A stretch of DNA of 64,000 nucleotides from Streptomyces oryzae (GCF_017676365.1 NZ_JADKMA010000004.1:1-64000), one strand, 5' to 3'. Shown: positions 42,474-51,900, counted from the stretch's first letter. Made by a program: numbers and translations. The notes: generated by a model not told the origin, from the sequence alone.

Positions 42474-43661
42474 TCAGAACGGGGCGCTCGCGGCGTACAC
42501 CTGGCGCAGTTGCTGGGCGGTTCGGCGGGCCTGAGCCGAGTGGCGCAACGGCCCGGAGGGGGGAGTATCGCGACGCCGTGCTGCGGGGGCAGGAGTGGCC
42601 GGGGTCTGCACGCCGGGGGAGTTCGACTGCCCGTCCGGCCCGGCGGGGGAAGGGTCCAGCAGTGTGGGTGTCCGCTCAGGCGAAGGAGCCGGGACGGTCG
42701 CAGCCTCGGGCTCGGGTGCCGGCTCGGTCCGGGCCTCTGCCGACGGCGGGGCCGGGTGAGGGGGATGTGCGTGGACCGCGGGAGCCTGGACCGTGTGTGT
42801 GGTCAGCCTCCGCCGCGCCTGGGCGATCGTCATGCCCTGGCTCTCCACCACCGCCCGGCAGTGCCGCACCACGTCGGTGAGAGACGGCCGGTCCTGCGCC
42901 TCGTGGGCCAGCATGACCGTGAGCAACGGCACCAGCTCTTCGGGAGTGCCCTCCAGATCCGGGGCCTTCTCGGGATTACCGACGAGATTGAACGTCGCCA
43001 TCGGGGTGGCCGCCTGGTAGGGGGCGTGGCCGGTGGCCGCGAACAGCAGGACCGCGCCCAGCGCGTACACATCGACGGCCCCGGTCAGCGGCTTGACGCC
43101 GTTCGCCTGCTCCGGCGACATGTACGCGGGGGTGCCGACCACCGTGTTCGGCGCCGTCAGGGAAGCGTTGGACTCGGCGAAGACGGCGAGACCGAAGTCG
43201 ATGATCTTCGGCCCGTTCGGCCCCAGCAGAATGTTCGCGGGCTTGAGATCGCGGTGCACCAGACCCTGGCGGTGCACACCGGCCAGCGCCTCGGCGAGGG
43301 TCGCCCCCAGCGAGGCCGTGAGCAGGGACGGCAGTATGCCGCATGCGTGCACGTGGCCCCGCAGGTCCGGCCCCTCCACGTACTCGGTGGCCAGCCAGGG
43401 GTCGTCCGCCTCGGCGTCGGCGTCCAGGAACGCCGCGATACGGGGGCCCCAGATCGTCTTGAGGATCTCGACCTCCTGCGCGAACCTCAGCCGCGCCTCC
43501 GAATCCACCACGCTCGGCTTGATCACCTTCACCGCCGCGGGCTCCCCGCCGAGCGACTCCCCCAGGTAGACCTGGCCCATACCGCCCTGCCCGATCCGTC
43601 CCTGCAGCTCGAAGCCGCCGATGACGGCCGGGTCCTCCGGGGAGAGGGGAGCAGTCTGCAC
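42474..43661 (-). CDS. Hanks-type Ser/Thr protein kinase without transmembrane segment
   Basis: A 395-residue kinase: Gly-loop GRIGQGGMGQVYLG near residue 24, AAVKVIK (catalytic Lys), HRDLKPANILL near 137, DFGLA, and GTPAYMSPEQ. The C-terminal 110 residues are Pro/Ala-rich and low complexity, and no membrane helix or PASTA domain is visible, so it is cytosolic. GTG 43661 is chosen since GCGAGG lies 6 bases upstream and the kinase domain starts soon after; the frame is open further 5' without coding character. It lies 149 bp upstream of the SNF2 gene on the same strand. A defence link (as for PglW/Stk2-type kinases) is possible but unproven. Confidence 0.85.
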   Translation of the reverse strand: MQTAPLSPEDPAVIGGFELQGRIGQGGMGQVYLGESLGGEPAAVKVIKPSVVDSEARLRFAQEVEILKTIWGPRIAAFLDADAEADDPWLATEYVEGPDLRGHVHACGILPSLLTASLGATLAEALAGVHRQGLVHRDLKPANILLGPNGPKIIDFGLAVFAESNASLTAPNTVVGTPAYMSPEQANGVKPLTGAVDVYALGAVLLFAATGHAPYQAATPMATFNLVGNPEKAPDLEGTPEELVPLLTVMLAHEAQDRPSLTDVVRHCRAVVESQGMTIAQARRRLTTHTVQAPAVHAHPPHPAPPSAEARTEPAPEPEAATVPAPSPERTPTLLDPSPAGPDGQSNSPGVQTPATPAPAARRRDTPPSGPLRHSAQARRTAQQLRQVYAASAPF

Positions 43662-44223
43662 GGGGAACCTCGCTGGTCGGGTGGTCGGGCTGGTGATGGG
43701 AAGTGCCACGTTAATGGATCTGCTGCCGTCGCGAGGGCGCTCTGGGAGGTCACACCGTCGCTGACAGATGGGCGACCATGTCCAGGACGCCGCAGGAGGG
43801 CCGGGCTGAGGCTGATCCCTGGGAGTGGACACCCTGATGATGGATTTTGATGGTCCAGGGAGGGATGTCCAGGTGGGACGCGAGTATCCGTATCCGGAGA
43901 AGTTCAGGAACGACGCTGTCGCGCTCTATCGCCTCACGGCCGGGCAGCGGACGTACGCGGCGGCAGCTGCGTATCGCGGTATCACCGCGGAGCCGCTTCG
44001 GTTGCCGGGGAGGACCCATGCAAGATCGCGAAGTCACACCGGAGTCATGACCGGGTGAAAGCCAGGTCGTGGATGGCCTTGAGGGCGGATGGGGGCGCGT
44101 CCGGGCAACTTCCAGAACCCAGTCGACCGTACTGGCCTCTCGTCCGAAATCAGCACCTACCCTGAGACAGGGTCAGGTAGTTCCGGCCGATGCAACGCGC
44201 CGACAGCCGACAAGGGGTGGCTA
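43662..44223. other. Divergent intergenic region containing an IS3 scrap
   Basis: It separates the kinase (minus) from the 512-aa protein (plus). Apart from the orfA remnant at 43873-44001 no gene is supported. Promoters for both directions must lie here but none is clear. Confidence 0.5.
43873..44001 (+). pseudogene. IS3-family transposase OrfA remnant
   Basis: The frame reads REYPYPEKFRNDAVALYRLT and then GQRTYAAAAAYRGITAEPLR, closely following the N-terminal HTH region of actinobacterial IS3-type OrfA proteins (YPEEFRKDAVALYR and RTYAAVAADLGITGETLR). Only about 43 codons remain; no OrfB or catalytic part is present. Confidence 0.7.
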
Positions 44224-45762
44224 GTGACAGCGGATGTCCGTGGGCCGGCATGGGCACTCGAGGGATTGGGCGTGCGGTCCGGGCGCTATCCCCTGGCGGT
44301 GGAGGGCCCGGTGATGCGGGCGGTGGACCGGTTGGTTCCTGGAGTGTCCACGGTGACCCGCTACATCCGTTACCACTCGCTGTATGCGGCGATCGCGGCG
44401 CACGCGGAACGGAACGCTTGGGACATCACCGCGTGCCGCCGGGCGGTCCGCCGCAGCGAGGTCCTGCTGGCGGCGCTCCAGCACGACGGGGAGACAGATC
44501 CGGCGTGGCTTGCCCACGGGGTCGATCGGGTGCGGCGTTTTTGCACAGAGGAACTGGAACTCGCGCGAGCCGCCGACGAACAGCAGCTGAGCCAGTCGTA
44601 CTCACCCCGCCGCTGGGGCTTTTGGGACCAGTACGGCGGACCCGCCACGGTGCTCGGCACAGTGGACATCCGGGACGGAGTGCTCAGACCCGGCCGGCAC
44701 CCGTGCCCTCCCGCGGTCAAGGAGCTCTTCGCCCCTCTGCTGTCTCTCGCGGCACAGGACGTCGTGCCTTTCGCCGAGCTGGAGACAGCCGGGCAGGCGG
44801 CTCTTGGCGTCCCGTGCCCGGCCGAGCGGGAATGGCTGACGGACGTGCTGACCGCAACTCGCGGTGGAGGAACCCACGCGCAGGGGGACTGGGAGGCATC
44901 CGACCGCACTCGGCGTGCGACCCTCCGTATCCTCGGACGGGCGATCGATCTCCACGGTCATGAAGGCGACGGGTATCAGGAGACGCTGCGCTCCGCGGTG
45001 GCCTTCGGCGGCGAGGCGACAACTGATCCCGTCTTGACGGCGGTTCCCGAGACGGCCGGTTGGCGGGGAGTGCTGCTGCGCCATTACTCCGTCGGCGCCT
45101 GGCGTCGGCTGTGGGCGGCACTGGTGGCCTGTGTCGGCTCCAAGGACGGCGAGGGAGACCGGTCGGCCGAGGAACTACGCGACTGGCTGGCGCAACAGGC
45201 CCCGGACGGGAATGTACGGCGGGTCCTGGACGACCTGCCTCCACTCAAGAACGCGGCAGGTCAGTTATTGCCTGCCGAACGGCTTCTCCTGGAGCGGGGT
45301 GCCGATGCCCCGATGACCAATGTGCTGCTCCTGATGGTGGGTGCGCTGCGCTCCCGTGAGGGTCATCTGCCGGACGACGTACGGGCCGTCTTTCTGGGCC
45401 GTCAGCGGCGTCGGGCCGAGTTCCTCGACCCGACGTGGGTCGACGGCCTCATCGCCGGCTACGCCGACCGGCCGGTCAGCGACCTGGCCGCCCGGCTGGT
45501 GGACGACATGCTCGCCCAGTCCCGCAGAGTCGCCCTCGCGAAGCTGCGCATCGACCCCGCGACCGGCGGGCTGAAGATCTTCTCCCGTCTGCACTTCCGC
45601 AACGAGCGTTATTTCAAGACCGGTGACGAAGGCGACTCCGACATCGGCACCCGCATACCCCAACTCGGCTCCTTGGCGGCGCAGCTGGGGCTTCTCGCCG
45701 TCCGTGACAACTGCCACACCATCACCGCGGAGGGACGGCGCATCCTGGAGACGAATCCATGA
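44224..45762 (+). CDS. Unrecognised 512-aa protein coupled to a PLD-fold protein
   Basis: A 512-residue, mostly helical soluble protein with no recognised domain. The final 90 residues (RVALAKLRIDPATGGLKIFS, RNERYFKTGDEG, LAAQLGLLAVRDNCHTITAE) look like a compact wHTH-like C-terminal region. GTG 44224 has AAGGGGTGG upstream. Its stop overlaps the ATG of the PLD gene (ATGA), so the two products are probably made together and may form a complex. It could be an accessory subunit of the DISARM-like set, or part of an independent two-gene system. Confidence 0.6.
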   Translation: MTADVRGPAWALEGLGVRSGRYPLAVEGPVMRAVDRLVPGVSTVTRYIRYHSLYAAIAAHAERNAWDITACRRAVRRSEVLLAALQHDGETDPAWLAHGVDRVRRFCTEELELARAADEQQLSQSYSPRRWGFWDQYGGPATVLGTVDIRDGVLRPGRHPCPPAVKELFAPLLSLAAQDVVPFAELETAGQAALGVPCPAEREWLTDVLTATRGGGTHAQGDWEASDRTRRATLRILGRAIDLHGHEGDGYQETLRSAVAFGGEATTDPVLTAVPETAGWRGVLLRHYSVGAWRRLWAALVACVGSKDGEGDRSAEELRDWLAQQAPDGNVRRVLDDLPPLKNAAGQLLPAERLLLERGADAPMTNVLLLMVGALRSREGHLPDDVRAVFLGRQRRRAEFLDPTWVDGLIAGYADRPVSDLAARLVDDMLAQSRRVALAKLRIDPATGGLKIFSRLHFRNERYFKTGDEGDSDIGTRIPQLGSLAAQLGLLAVRDNCHTITAEGRRILETNP

Positions 45763-48440
45763 GCGCGGCACACCACACCCGGTTCGCATCCCCCGTGACG
45801 CTGCTGAGGGAGTGGAGCGAACGCAGTGATCAGCAGGCACTGCACGAAGCGCTCTTCCTCGGTTTCACAGTCGATCTTCCCTTCCTGGAAAAGGTCGCCA
45901 TACCCGTTGCCCGTGGCCTGGGTGCCCGCACCGCAGTGATCGGTGATGCGGCCCAAGGGCTGTACGACCCGGTCGATGTGCGCATGGCAGGCCGCAGTTA
46001 TCTGCACGGCCTGGCCTCCTGCCGGCGCGCGTTCCACCCCAAGGTCGTCCTTCTGATCGGCGAACACGCCTGCCGGCTCGCAGTGGGTTCGGGGAACCCG
46101 ACGCTGTCCGGCTGGGGTGCCAACGACGAACTCTGGACGGTGGTGGAAACCGAGGACAACGACTCCCACGCGCTGCTGGCCGACCTCGCCGACTGGCTGG
46201 ACGCCCTGCCCTCCGTCGTGGAACTTGCCCCTTGGTCGGCGAGTCACCTGACGGAACTCGCTGCTCTTCTGACCGAACGGCATGTCAACGCCCCGGCCGG
46301 ACCGGAACCAGGTGCCCGGCTTCTGCACAACCTTCAGGAGAGTCTGCTGGACCAACTGCCGCGCGGCTCCGTCGACGAACTGCACGCGTATGCCCCGTTC
46401 GTCGACGAGGCCGGTCATGCCCTCAGCGTGCTGTTGGGCCGTCTGACACCGCGCCACACCATCCTCGGGCTCCAGCCCCGCTGGTCCAGCTACGACGCCG
46501 GAGCGATCAAGAGGGCGCTCGGCGGCTTCGACGCGCAGATTCGTTTTCTCAAGGAGACTCGGATGCGGCACGGCAAATTCGTCGAGTGGCAGACCGACGG
46601 CTGCCGATACGCTCTCACCGGAAGCCCGAATCTGACCCGCGCCGCGCTGTGCACCAGCACACGGGACGGCGGCAACTGCGAGCTCGCCGTAATCGCGGCC
46701 GACACTGCGCCCCTGCTGCCCGAACAGGGGCGCATCACCTCACTCGCGAGCCTGACGGGCCGCACCATCCGGCCCTTCGAGTCCACCGGTCACACGCTCG
46801 TCCTGCTGGGCGCGAAGACGGACAGCGAAGGCCTGCACGTCTCTCTGGCGCACCCCCAGCTCCTGCCCGTGGTGATCAGCACGTCTCCGGACGGTTCACC
46901 GGGTTCCTGGACGCAGACCGGAACCATTCCGGCGGGGGCGTCGGCCTGTTCCTTCCCGCTGCCCGAGGTTCCTGGCGCGGCGGTTCGCGCCACGTGCGCC
47001 CGTCCTGACGGCACCACCGCAGAATCCGCGGTCGTCTTCGTCTACAGCCCCGTGCACTGCGCACGGCGCCACAGCGCCGACAGCGCTCCCCGGCTGAGAG
47101 ACGACTACACAGTGCAGTCCCTGTTCGCCGACGAGCGTGCCGCACGCCGTTTCGAAACCGATCTGCTGCGCCTGCGCGAGCTCACCGCCGGAATGTCCGC
47201 TCCCCGGGTGAGTTCGGCGGGAGACGCGACAGCGGGCTCGGTGACATCGAGCGACGTCGACCGCTGGGACGCCTACCTCGCCGACTGCCGCCGGATGATC
47301 GGGGCGCCGTTGACGGACCTGGCGTTCGGCACCTCGCAGCTCGACCTGCCGCAGGCACCCTCGTCGCGGTGGATCGTGTCGACGATCACCCTTGGCGTGC
47401 GGGAGGTGGATGACGAAGAGCACGAGGACGATTGGGAGGAGGTGGACCTCCCCACCACGAGCGAGCCGCTCGTCCCGTACGTCGCGCCAGAGCAGCGTGC
47501 CCGTTGCCGCGCCTGGGCCCAGCGCTGGGTCGCGGCGCTTACAGGCCCTGACCGTTCAGCAGCACCGGTTCCGGTCCGGCTGCTCGTGGCCAGCCTGTAC
47601 GTCCAGCTCCTGGCTGCCGGAGTCTGGGACGAGCAGGACCAGAGCTGGCGCGACGGACTCAGCTACCTCCTCGATGCACTCGGTTCCGAAGAACTGGCGG
47701 CCGAGGCGGACCACGATGCACCGCCCGAGAGCCGGCGACGGCTGGATGCGGTGGCGGCCGTGGTGATGACACTGCTCGTCCAGGACGCCACCTTCACCGG
47801 CGGGGGCGAGCACGATGTACTCGCGGCCCGCGCCTGGCACGGCGGCAAGGCGATGATCGCGCGTGCCGAGCCCGCCGAGGCGGAGGACCTGATGATCCCG
47901 CCGGAGCGGGCGCTCGCCCGCGTCGCGCCCTGGAGCGAGGTGGAGAGACTCATCGCTCTGGCGCAGGAAGACGACCCTTACGCGGAGGCGATCGAGGGGC
48001 TCACCGCGGCCGGCTGGTCGGTCGTGTGCGAGGACGGGCTCTGGGAGATCACGGGCACGTTCGGCAATCCGCTTCCGGTTGTGGCCAAGGCCGCCGAACG
48101 ACTCGGGCGGCACCACGCCGACGGTGTGCTCGTACGAGCACGCAGCAAGAACCGCTGGGCCTTCATGGCGTGGGCGGACCCCTACCTGGTCCTGCTCAAT
48201 CCCCCGGCACGAGTCTGGCGTACCTACCAGGTACGACTCCCTGCCACACCGGAATCGCGGTTCAGCGGCGGCGACCTTTCCGCGATACCCGGCCGCGTCG
48301 GTTCCCCGATCCCGCTACAGAAAGACCCGCCTGAAGCCCTCAGGAAGATTCTCGCCGAAGCAGGCCTCAGTTACCCAGAGTTGGTCAGTCGCCTGTTCAC
48401 CCCGACGCATGACGTCGATGAGGCCCTCCCGAGCTTGTAG
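45759..48440 (+). CDS. Phospholipase D-fold protein (DrmC-like or stand-alone nuclease)
   Basis: An 893-residue protein. Two degenerate HKD motifs lie in the N-terminal third: FHPKVVLLIG with GSGNPTLSGWG near residue 92-115, and RHGKFVEWQ with TGSPNLT near 268-286. Both keep H-x-K and the GS-x-N step but lack the canonical Asp, as in some PLD-family nucleases. The rest of the protein is unassigned; a WDAYLADCRRMIG region and a C-terminal helical region are visible. DISARM has a PLD protein (DrmC), usually shorter. Start ATG 45759 is fixed by the ATGA overlap with the upstream gene. Confidence 0.75.
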   Translation: MSAAHHTRFASPVTLLREWSERSDQQALHEALFLGFTVDLPFLEKVAIPVARGLGARTAVIGDAAQGLYDPVDVRMAGRSYLHGLASCRRAFHPKVVLLIGEHACRLAVGSGNPTLSGWGANDELWTVVETEDNDSHALLADLADWLDALPSVVELAPWSASHLTELAALLTERHVNAPAGPEPGARLLHNLQESLLDQLPRGSVDELHAYAPFVDEAGHALSVLLGRLTPRHTILGLQPRWSSYDAGAIKRALGGFDAQIRFLKETRMRHGKFVEWQTDGCRYALTGSPNLTRAALCTSTRDGGNCELAVIAADTAPLLPEQGRITSLASLTGRTIRPFESTGHTLVLLGAKTDSEGLHVSLAHPQLLPVVISTSPDGSPGSWTQTGTIPAGASACSFPLPEVPGAAVRATCARPDGTTAESAVVFVYSPVHCARRHSADSAPRLRDDYTVQSLFADERAARRFETDLLRLRELTAGMSAPRVSSAGDATAGSVTSSDVDRWDAYLADCRRMIGAPLTDLAFGTSQLDLPQAPSSRWIVSTITLGVREVDDEEHEDDWEEVDLPTTSEPLVPYVAPEQRARCRAWAQRWVAALTGPDRSAAPVPVRLLVASLYVQLLAAGVWDEQDQSWRDGLSYLLDALGSEELAAEADHDAPPESRRRLDAVAAVVMTLLVQDATFTGGGEHDVLAARAWHGGKAMIARAEPAEAEDLMIPPERALARVAPWSEVERLIALAQEDDPYAEAIEGLTAAGWSVVCEDGLWEITGTFGNPLPVVAKAAERLGRHHADGVLVRARSKNRWAFMAWADPYLVLLNPPARVWRTYQVRLPATPESRFSGGDLSAIPGRVGSPIPLQKDPPEALRKILAEAGLSYPELVSRLFTPTHDVDEALPSL

Positions 48441-48605
48441 TCAGCTGCCTTCTGAGGTGAGGGCTCGGAGAGCAGTTGACGGGAGACCGGGTGGGAGGTG
48501 AGCAGGATCGGCGATGGCCAGGCCCACCATGTGCCCGATCAGCTTGTCGCACTCCGCCGCCCGTACCGCTCGCCACTTGCCCGGTGGGTCTGAGCTGACC
48601 CTCAT
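48441..48605 (-). CDS. Small hypothetical ORF, 54 aa
   Basis: From ATG 48605 the minus strand encodes 54 residues (MRVSSDPPGKWRAVRAAECD, then LIGHMVGLAIADPAHLPP and a final LRALTSEGS) with good Streptomyces codon bias. GGAG lies immediately upstream of the ATG, which is closer than usual. It is convergent with the PLD gene and its stop directly abuts that gene's stop. No family was recognised. Confidence 0.4.
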   Translation of the reverse strand: MRVSSDPPGKWRAVRAAECDKLIGHMVGLAIADPAHLPPGLPSTALRALTSEGS

Positions 48606-48806
48606 GCTCCGGTCCCTGTCGCCGGAAGGTCACGGGAATCGGTGGCCGCCCCGTACGGCCGCCGGTGCACGACGGCCTCCTCGACCTATCAGGAGCTTCG
48701 TTCCCAGTTCAACGAATCAGGGTTCTGGACGAGCAGGAGTGGCTGGACGGCTCGTGTTCCAGGTCGCCTTTGTCCACTCGATTGTGTTGCCATCGCCTGA
48801 GACATG

Positions 48807-49283
48807 TCATCGTCGCAGTCGCGGACGTCCCCCCTCCAGCGCGTCGCGTGCCGCCTCCATGAAGGCGTAGCGCCGCTCCCGCTTTGCGGGTGACCGCCCG
48901 CTCTGTGGGGAGGTGCTTCGCATATGGCTGTGCAGCACGTCGGTGTAGTCATGGGCGGCCTGGGCTGTCTCATGCGAGCACACCAGCTCGACGGCTTTCT
49001 TCGCCAGCCATAGGTCGTGCAGCTTCTCGTCATCGGGGTCTTCGGGCGCCGGTAGACCGCGGTCTCTGCGGTCCAATGTCAACTCAGCGCTCTGCGCGGC
49101 GGCGAGGAAGCCCAGGATGGCCTCCTTGCGCTCAGCGCGCTCCGCGTCCGCGCGCTGTTGCTGATCACGCCGTATCTCGACCCGGGCCGCCAGGTGCTGT
49201 CCCAGGAGGGTGCCTGCGGTGCCGAGGAGGACGCCGACCAGGGCAAGAACTGTGCTTCCAGTGACTCCGTTCACGTCGTACAT
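48807..49283 (-). CDS. Single-pass membrane protein with coiled-coil-like region
   Basis: About 155-158 residues: an N-terminal membrane helix (GSTVLALVGVLLGTAGTLLG) followed by a highly charged helix (RVEIRRDQQQRADAERAERK) and a helical domain. ATG 49283 or GTG 49274 may be the start; the latter has the better SD spacing. The same plan (TM helix, then an R/Q/A-rich helix) occurs in the nonsense-interrupted gene at 8892, at the other end of the element. The function is unknown. Confidence 0.6.
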   Translation of the reverse strand: MYDVNGVTGSTVLALVGVLLGTAGTLLGQHLAARVEIRRDQQQRADAERAERKEAILGFLAAAQSAELTLDRRDRGLPAPEDPDDEKLHDLWLAKKAVELVCSHETAQAAHDYTDVLHSHMRSTSPQSGRSPAKRERRYAFMEAARDALEGGRPRLRR

Positions 49284-49754
49284 CCTGCTGGACGGGTGGC
49301 GTGTGAGTGACGGCAAATCCAGCCCGGTGCATGGGGCTTCGTGCACGTGACGGGTGACGGGTCTCGGTGCCGAGGAGTGTGAACGGTGGGCTGGCAGTGG
49401 TGTGGATGGGGCGGGGTCGCCACCCTCAGCCACAGCCAGTTCGGCCCACGAGGTGCCTTGACCTCGCAGCGAGAGTTATGGCTGTTCAGGCGGGTGACGA
49501 CGAGGGGGCGTCACCCGTTCGGTGGGACTGAGTTCCGCTCTTGTGCTGCTCGACGGTGTCGTCGTCGGGACCCGATTGGCGATTCACTTGGAGTGCCCGA
49601 TGCCGTCTCTGCCCCTCGCTGTCTGTCTACCGATCTCATTCGTCGTACTCGGAAGCACGCCGTTTGCGTGCGTGCCGGTGCGGACCTGTCTGGAGCCCGA
49701 GCCCGGGCGGTATCGGCGCGGTGGCGGTCGCCATGTGGCCCGTTGGAGTGCACG
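49284..49754. other. Divergent intergenic region
   Basis: No gene is supported between the minus-strand membrane protein and the plus-strand ATP-binding protein. Open frames here lack consistent coding bias. Confidence 0.4.
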
Positions 49755-50228
49755 GTGAGTGCCCCGGCCCGCGCGGGACGTGGCGCTGTGGTCTATCGCT
49801 GGACCAAGGAGACGCGGCTGCCTACCGCAGGAGCCCGTCTCGCGCTGGGCGAAGCACTCGCTCGCCTCGGCGTTGAAGAAGAGGCGCGAGACGATGCGCA
49901 GCTGGCACTGTCGGAACTGGTGGCGAACGCGACCGAGCATGCCTATGGTCCGTACGAGGTGCGATTGCAGCGCATTCTGGCCGAGTGGGTCTGTGAGGTC
50001 GAGGATGGTGATCCTCGGTTGCCCCAGCTTCCTCGATTCCCGCCCGGTCCTCTCTTTCCACCAGATGAGGAGAGCCGGGGCGGTGCGCTGGGCTCGTTGC
50101 TGAGCTTGCTGGAAGAGCGGGGTCGAGGGCTGCAGGTGGTGCACCAGCTGACTGGCGGTAACTGGGGATTTTGCCGGACGGGGGATACGAAGGTTGCCTG
50201 GTTCGTGGTCGGCGCTGTTGCTCCTTGA
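49755..50228 (+). CDS. RsbW-like ATP-binding protein
   Basis: A 157-residue HATPase_c_2 protein: LALSELVANATEHAYGP carries the N-box Glu/Asn, VEDGDPRLP is the G1-like box, and LEERGRGLQVVHQLTGG is the G2-like box. GTG 49755 follows GGAG at 6 bases. It is the second protein of this class in the element (the other is at 30493-30993) but is not next to an XRE/DUF397 pair. Confidence 0.75.
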   Translation: MSAPARAGRGAVVYRWTKETRLPTAGARLALGEALARLGVEEEARDDAQLALSELVANATEHAYGPYEVRLQRILAEWVCEVEDGDPRLPQLPRFPPGPLFPPDEESRGGALGSLLSLLEERGRGLQVVHQLTGGNWGFCRTGDTKVAWFVVGAVAP

Positions 50229-50916
50229 ACCGCCCAGTGTGGTGACCAACGCTGTCCCGCACCGTGGGGTACGGGCAGTCGCCCACGATCCACCGCCGTG
50301 TGCTGTTGCCCGATGGCTGCGGACATATTTATAGGGGGCGGGCGGGGCCCTCGTGATGGCTGCGAGTCACTCGGGATGTGACCTGGCACGGCGCCGGGGA
50401 CTGGGGGTGATGCCGGGGGGGCCGGGAGCGACTCGTGGAGATGCTCGTGGACGAAGCTCAAGCCGAGTCGTTGTGACCGGCTGACGGTCACGATCCGCTG
50501 CTTCGGTGCCGCTGGCGTGCCGAGCGTCGAGATGGGGGTCATATCGGGGGTCGATTCGGGCGTCGTCCTTGGAAACGACGCCCCGGGTCGCCCCGTTCGC
50601 GCAGGTCAGGGGCACAACGAGCCACCCCTGAGCGAGCCCGACTGTATATCGGTGCAGGCAAGCATCCCGATCTTCGGGTACGGCGGGCGGGGCTCGCTGC
50701 GTGTCATGACGACCGATGCTCCGCTGTTTGGTACGTCATCCGTTCCGTGCTGCCTACCCGGCTGCGTAGCCCTCGCCCTTTCTCGGTTCTCGGCGGGCAC
50801 TCGACCGCGCCCCACGCACGGCCGTGCAGGGGTCTCCGGGCCTGGTGCGCTGCTGGAGGAGGCGTGCGGGTGTGTCGCCGCTGAGGGGCGACACACCCGC
50901 GCACTGTGCCGCGTCG
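50229..50916. other. Long intergenic region
   Basis: No gene is supported on either strand. It contains A+T-rich patches (ATATTTATAG at about 50323 and TGTATATCGG at about 50643) and, at the right end, the hairpin at 50866-50900. A small RNA cannot be excluded. Confidence 0.4.
50866..50900. terminator. Hairpin terminator of the wHTH gene
   Basis: GCGGGTGTGTCGCC and GGCGACACACCCGC form a perfect 14-bp stem with a 7-base loop, 16 bases past the stop of the minus-strand wHTH gene. Confidence 0.75.
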
Positions 50917-51900
50917 TCAGTTCCTTGCCGTGGCCACAGATGCCTCCTGTTCCGGTACGTACTGGTAGCGCCGGGGCTGGTCGGTGACCTGTCGGACGGT
51001 GCTCCGCTTGGCCAGCGTGACGAGGCTGTTCGCGATAGCGCCGGAACTGCGCTCGATACTGCGGCTGATGGCGGTCGCGGTGAACGCTTCGTCAGGGTGA
51101 GCAGCCATGAAGTTGAGGACCATCTCACCCAGCACTCCCGGGCGCAGCCTGCCGCTGTCGGTAACGGTGGCAGACGGCCGCACGTGCCCGCAGGTGGGGC
51201 AGGCGTGCCCATGGGCGGGCACGCTGCTGCCCCGCCCTGTCTGCGCGTGTGACGCGCTGTCGGCTGATACCGGTACACCGGACGGTGTGACCGTCGCGGA
51301 CAGCTCCGCAGGCCCCGGGTCCGGCGTGGGGGCCGTAGCTGCACCTGGCTGCGCACCCGGCGCCGGGTGCGGGTGAGGGTGCGCGAGGGCGTCGGGGCTT
51401 TCCTCGGACGTAGGCGCTTCGGCACCTGGCTCCTGCGTGTGCGTGGGTTGCTTGTCCGGGTGAGCTGGAGGCTCGGCAGGGGTGTGGGCTACCTCGGGAG
51501 CGGCCGGGTGCGGTGCCGTCGTCTCCGCCTCGTCCCTTTGACGGTCGGTCCCGGAGACCTCGGATGAGGCATCCGCCATGGCTTCGGATTCCGTGTTGGG
51601 GAGCGGGTGCTCCTGGCCCGGGGTGGCATTCGGGTGCGGGCGCCATCGGTCCGGTGCAGCTTTGCCGGTGGTGGTGGCGCCGTTCTCGCGTACGGCCATG
51701 CCTTGGCTCTCCAGTGTGGCGAGGGCCTTGCCGGCGGTGGAGCGGCCGATCCCGGCGACGAGGGCAAGGTCGGCGGCGCTGGAGCCGGGCTGGTCGGTGA
51801 GGGCCTGGAAGATGCGGGCGCGAGCGCCGGTCAGCTCGCCTGCTCCGGTGACAGGGCGATGCCGCTGGGTGCGGGTGGTCTTCTTGGTGCTGTTGATCAC
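50917..51900 (-). CDS. Protein with two winged-helix-like domains and a Pro-rich linker
   Basis: A 327-residue protein. The N-terminal wHTH reads RARIFQALTDQPGSSAADLA and GIGRSTAGKALATLESQGMA (MarR-like). A low-complexity acidic/Pro/Thr linker of about 140 residues follows, with a CPTCGH pair after it. The C-terminal domain (ATAISRSIERSSGAIANSLV) looks like a second winged helix. GTG 51900 has GAGG about 9 bases upstream. Proteins of this type are common in Streptomyces plasmids and integrative elements, and it may regulate excision or element maintenance; that is inferred from position. Confidence 0.65.
   Translation of the reverse strand: MINSTKKTTRTQRHRPVTGAGELTGARARIFQALTDQPGSSAADLALVAGIGRSTAGKALATLESQGMAVRENGATTTGKAAPDRWRPHPNATPGQEHPLPNTESEAMADASSEVSGTDRQRDEAETTAPHPAAPEVAHTPAEPPAHPDKQPTHTQEPGAEAPTSEESPDALAHPHPHPAPGAQPGAATAPTPDPGPAELSATVTPSGVPVSADSASHAQTGRGSSVPAHGHACPTCGHVRPSATVTDSGRLRPGVLGEMVLNFMAAHPDEAFTATAISRSIERSSGAIANSLVTLAKRSTVRQVTDQPRRYQYVPEQEASVATARN

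Noticed and set aside
42357-43850. 497-codon plus-strand frame
   Set aside because: Antisense to the kinase gene, which has all Hanks motifs.
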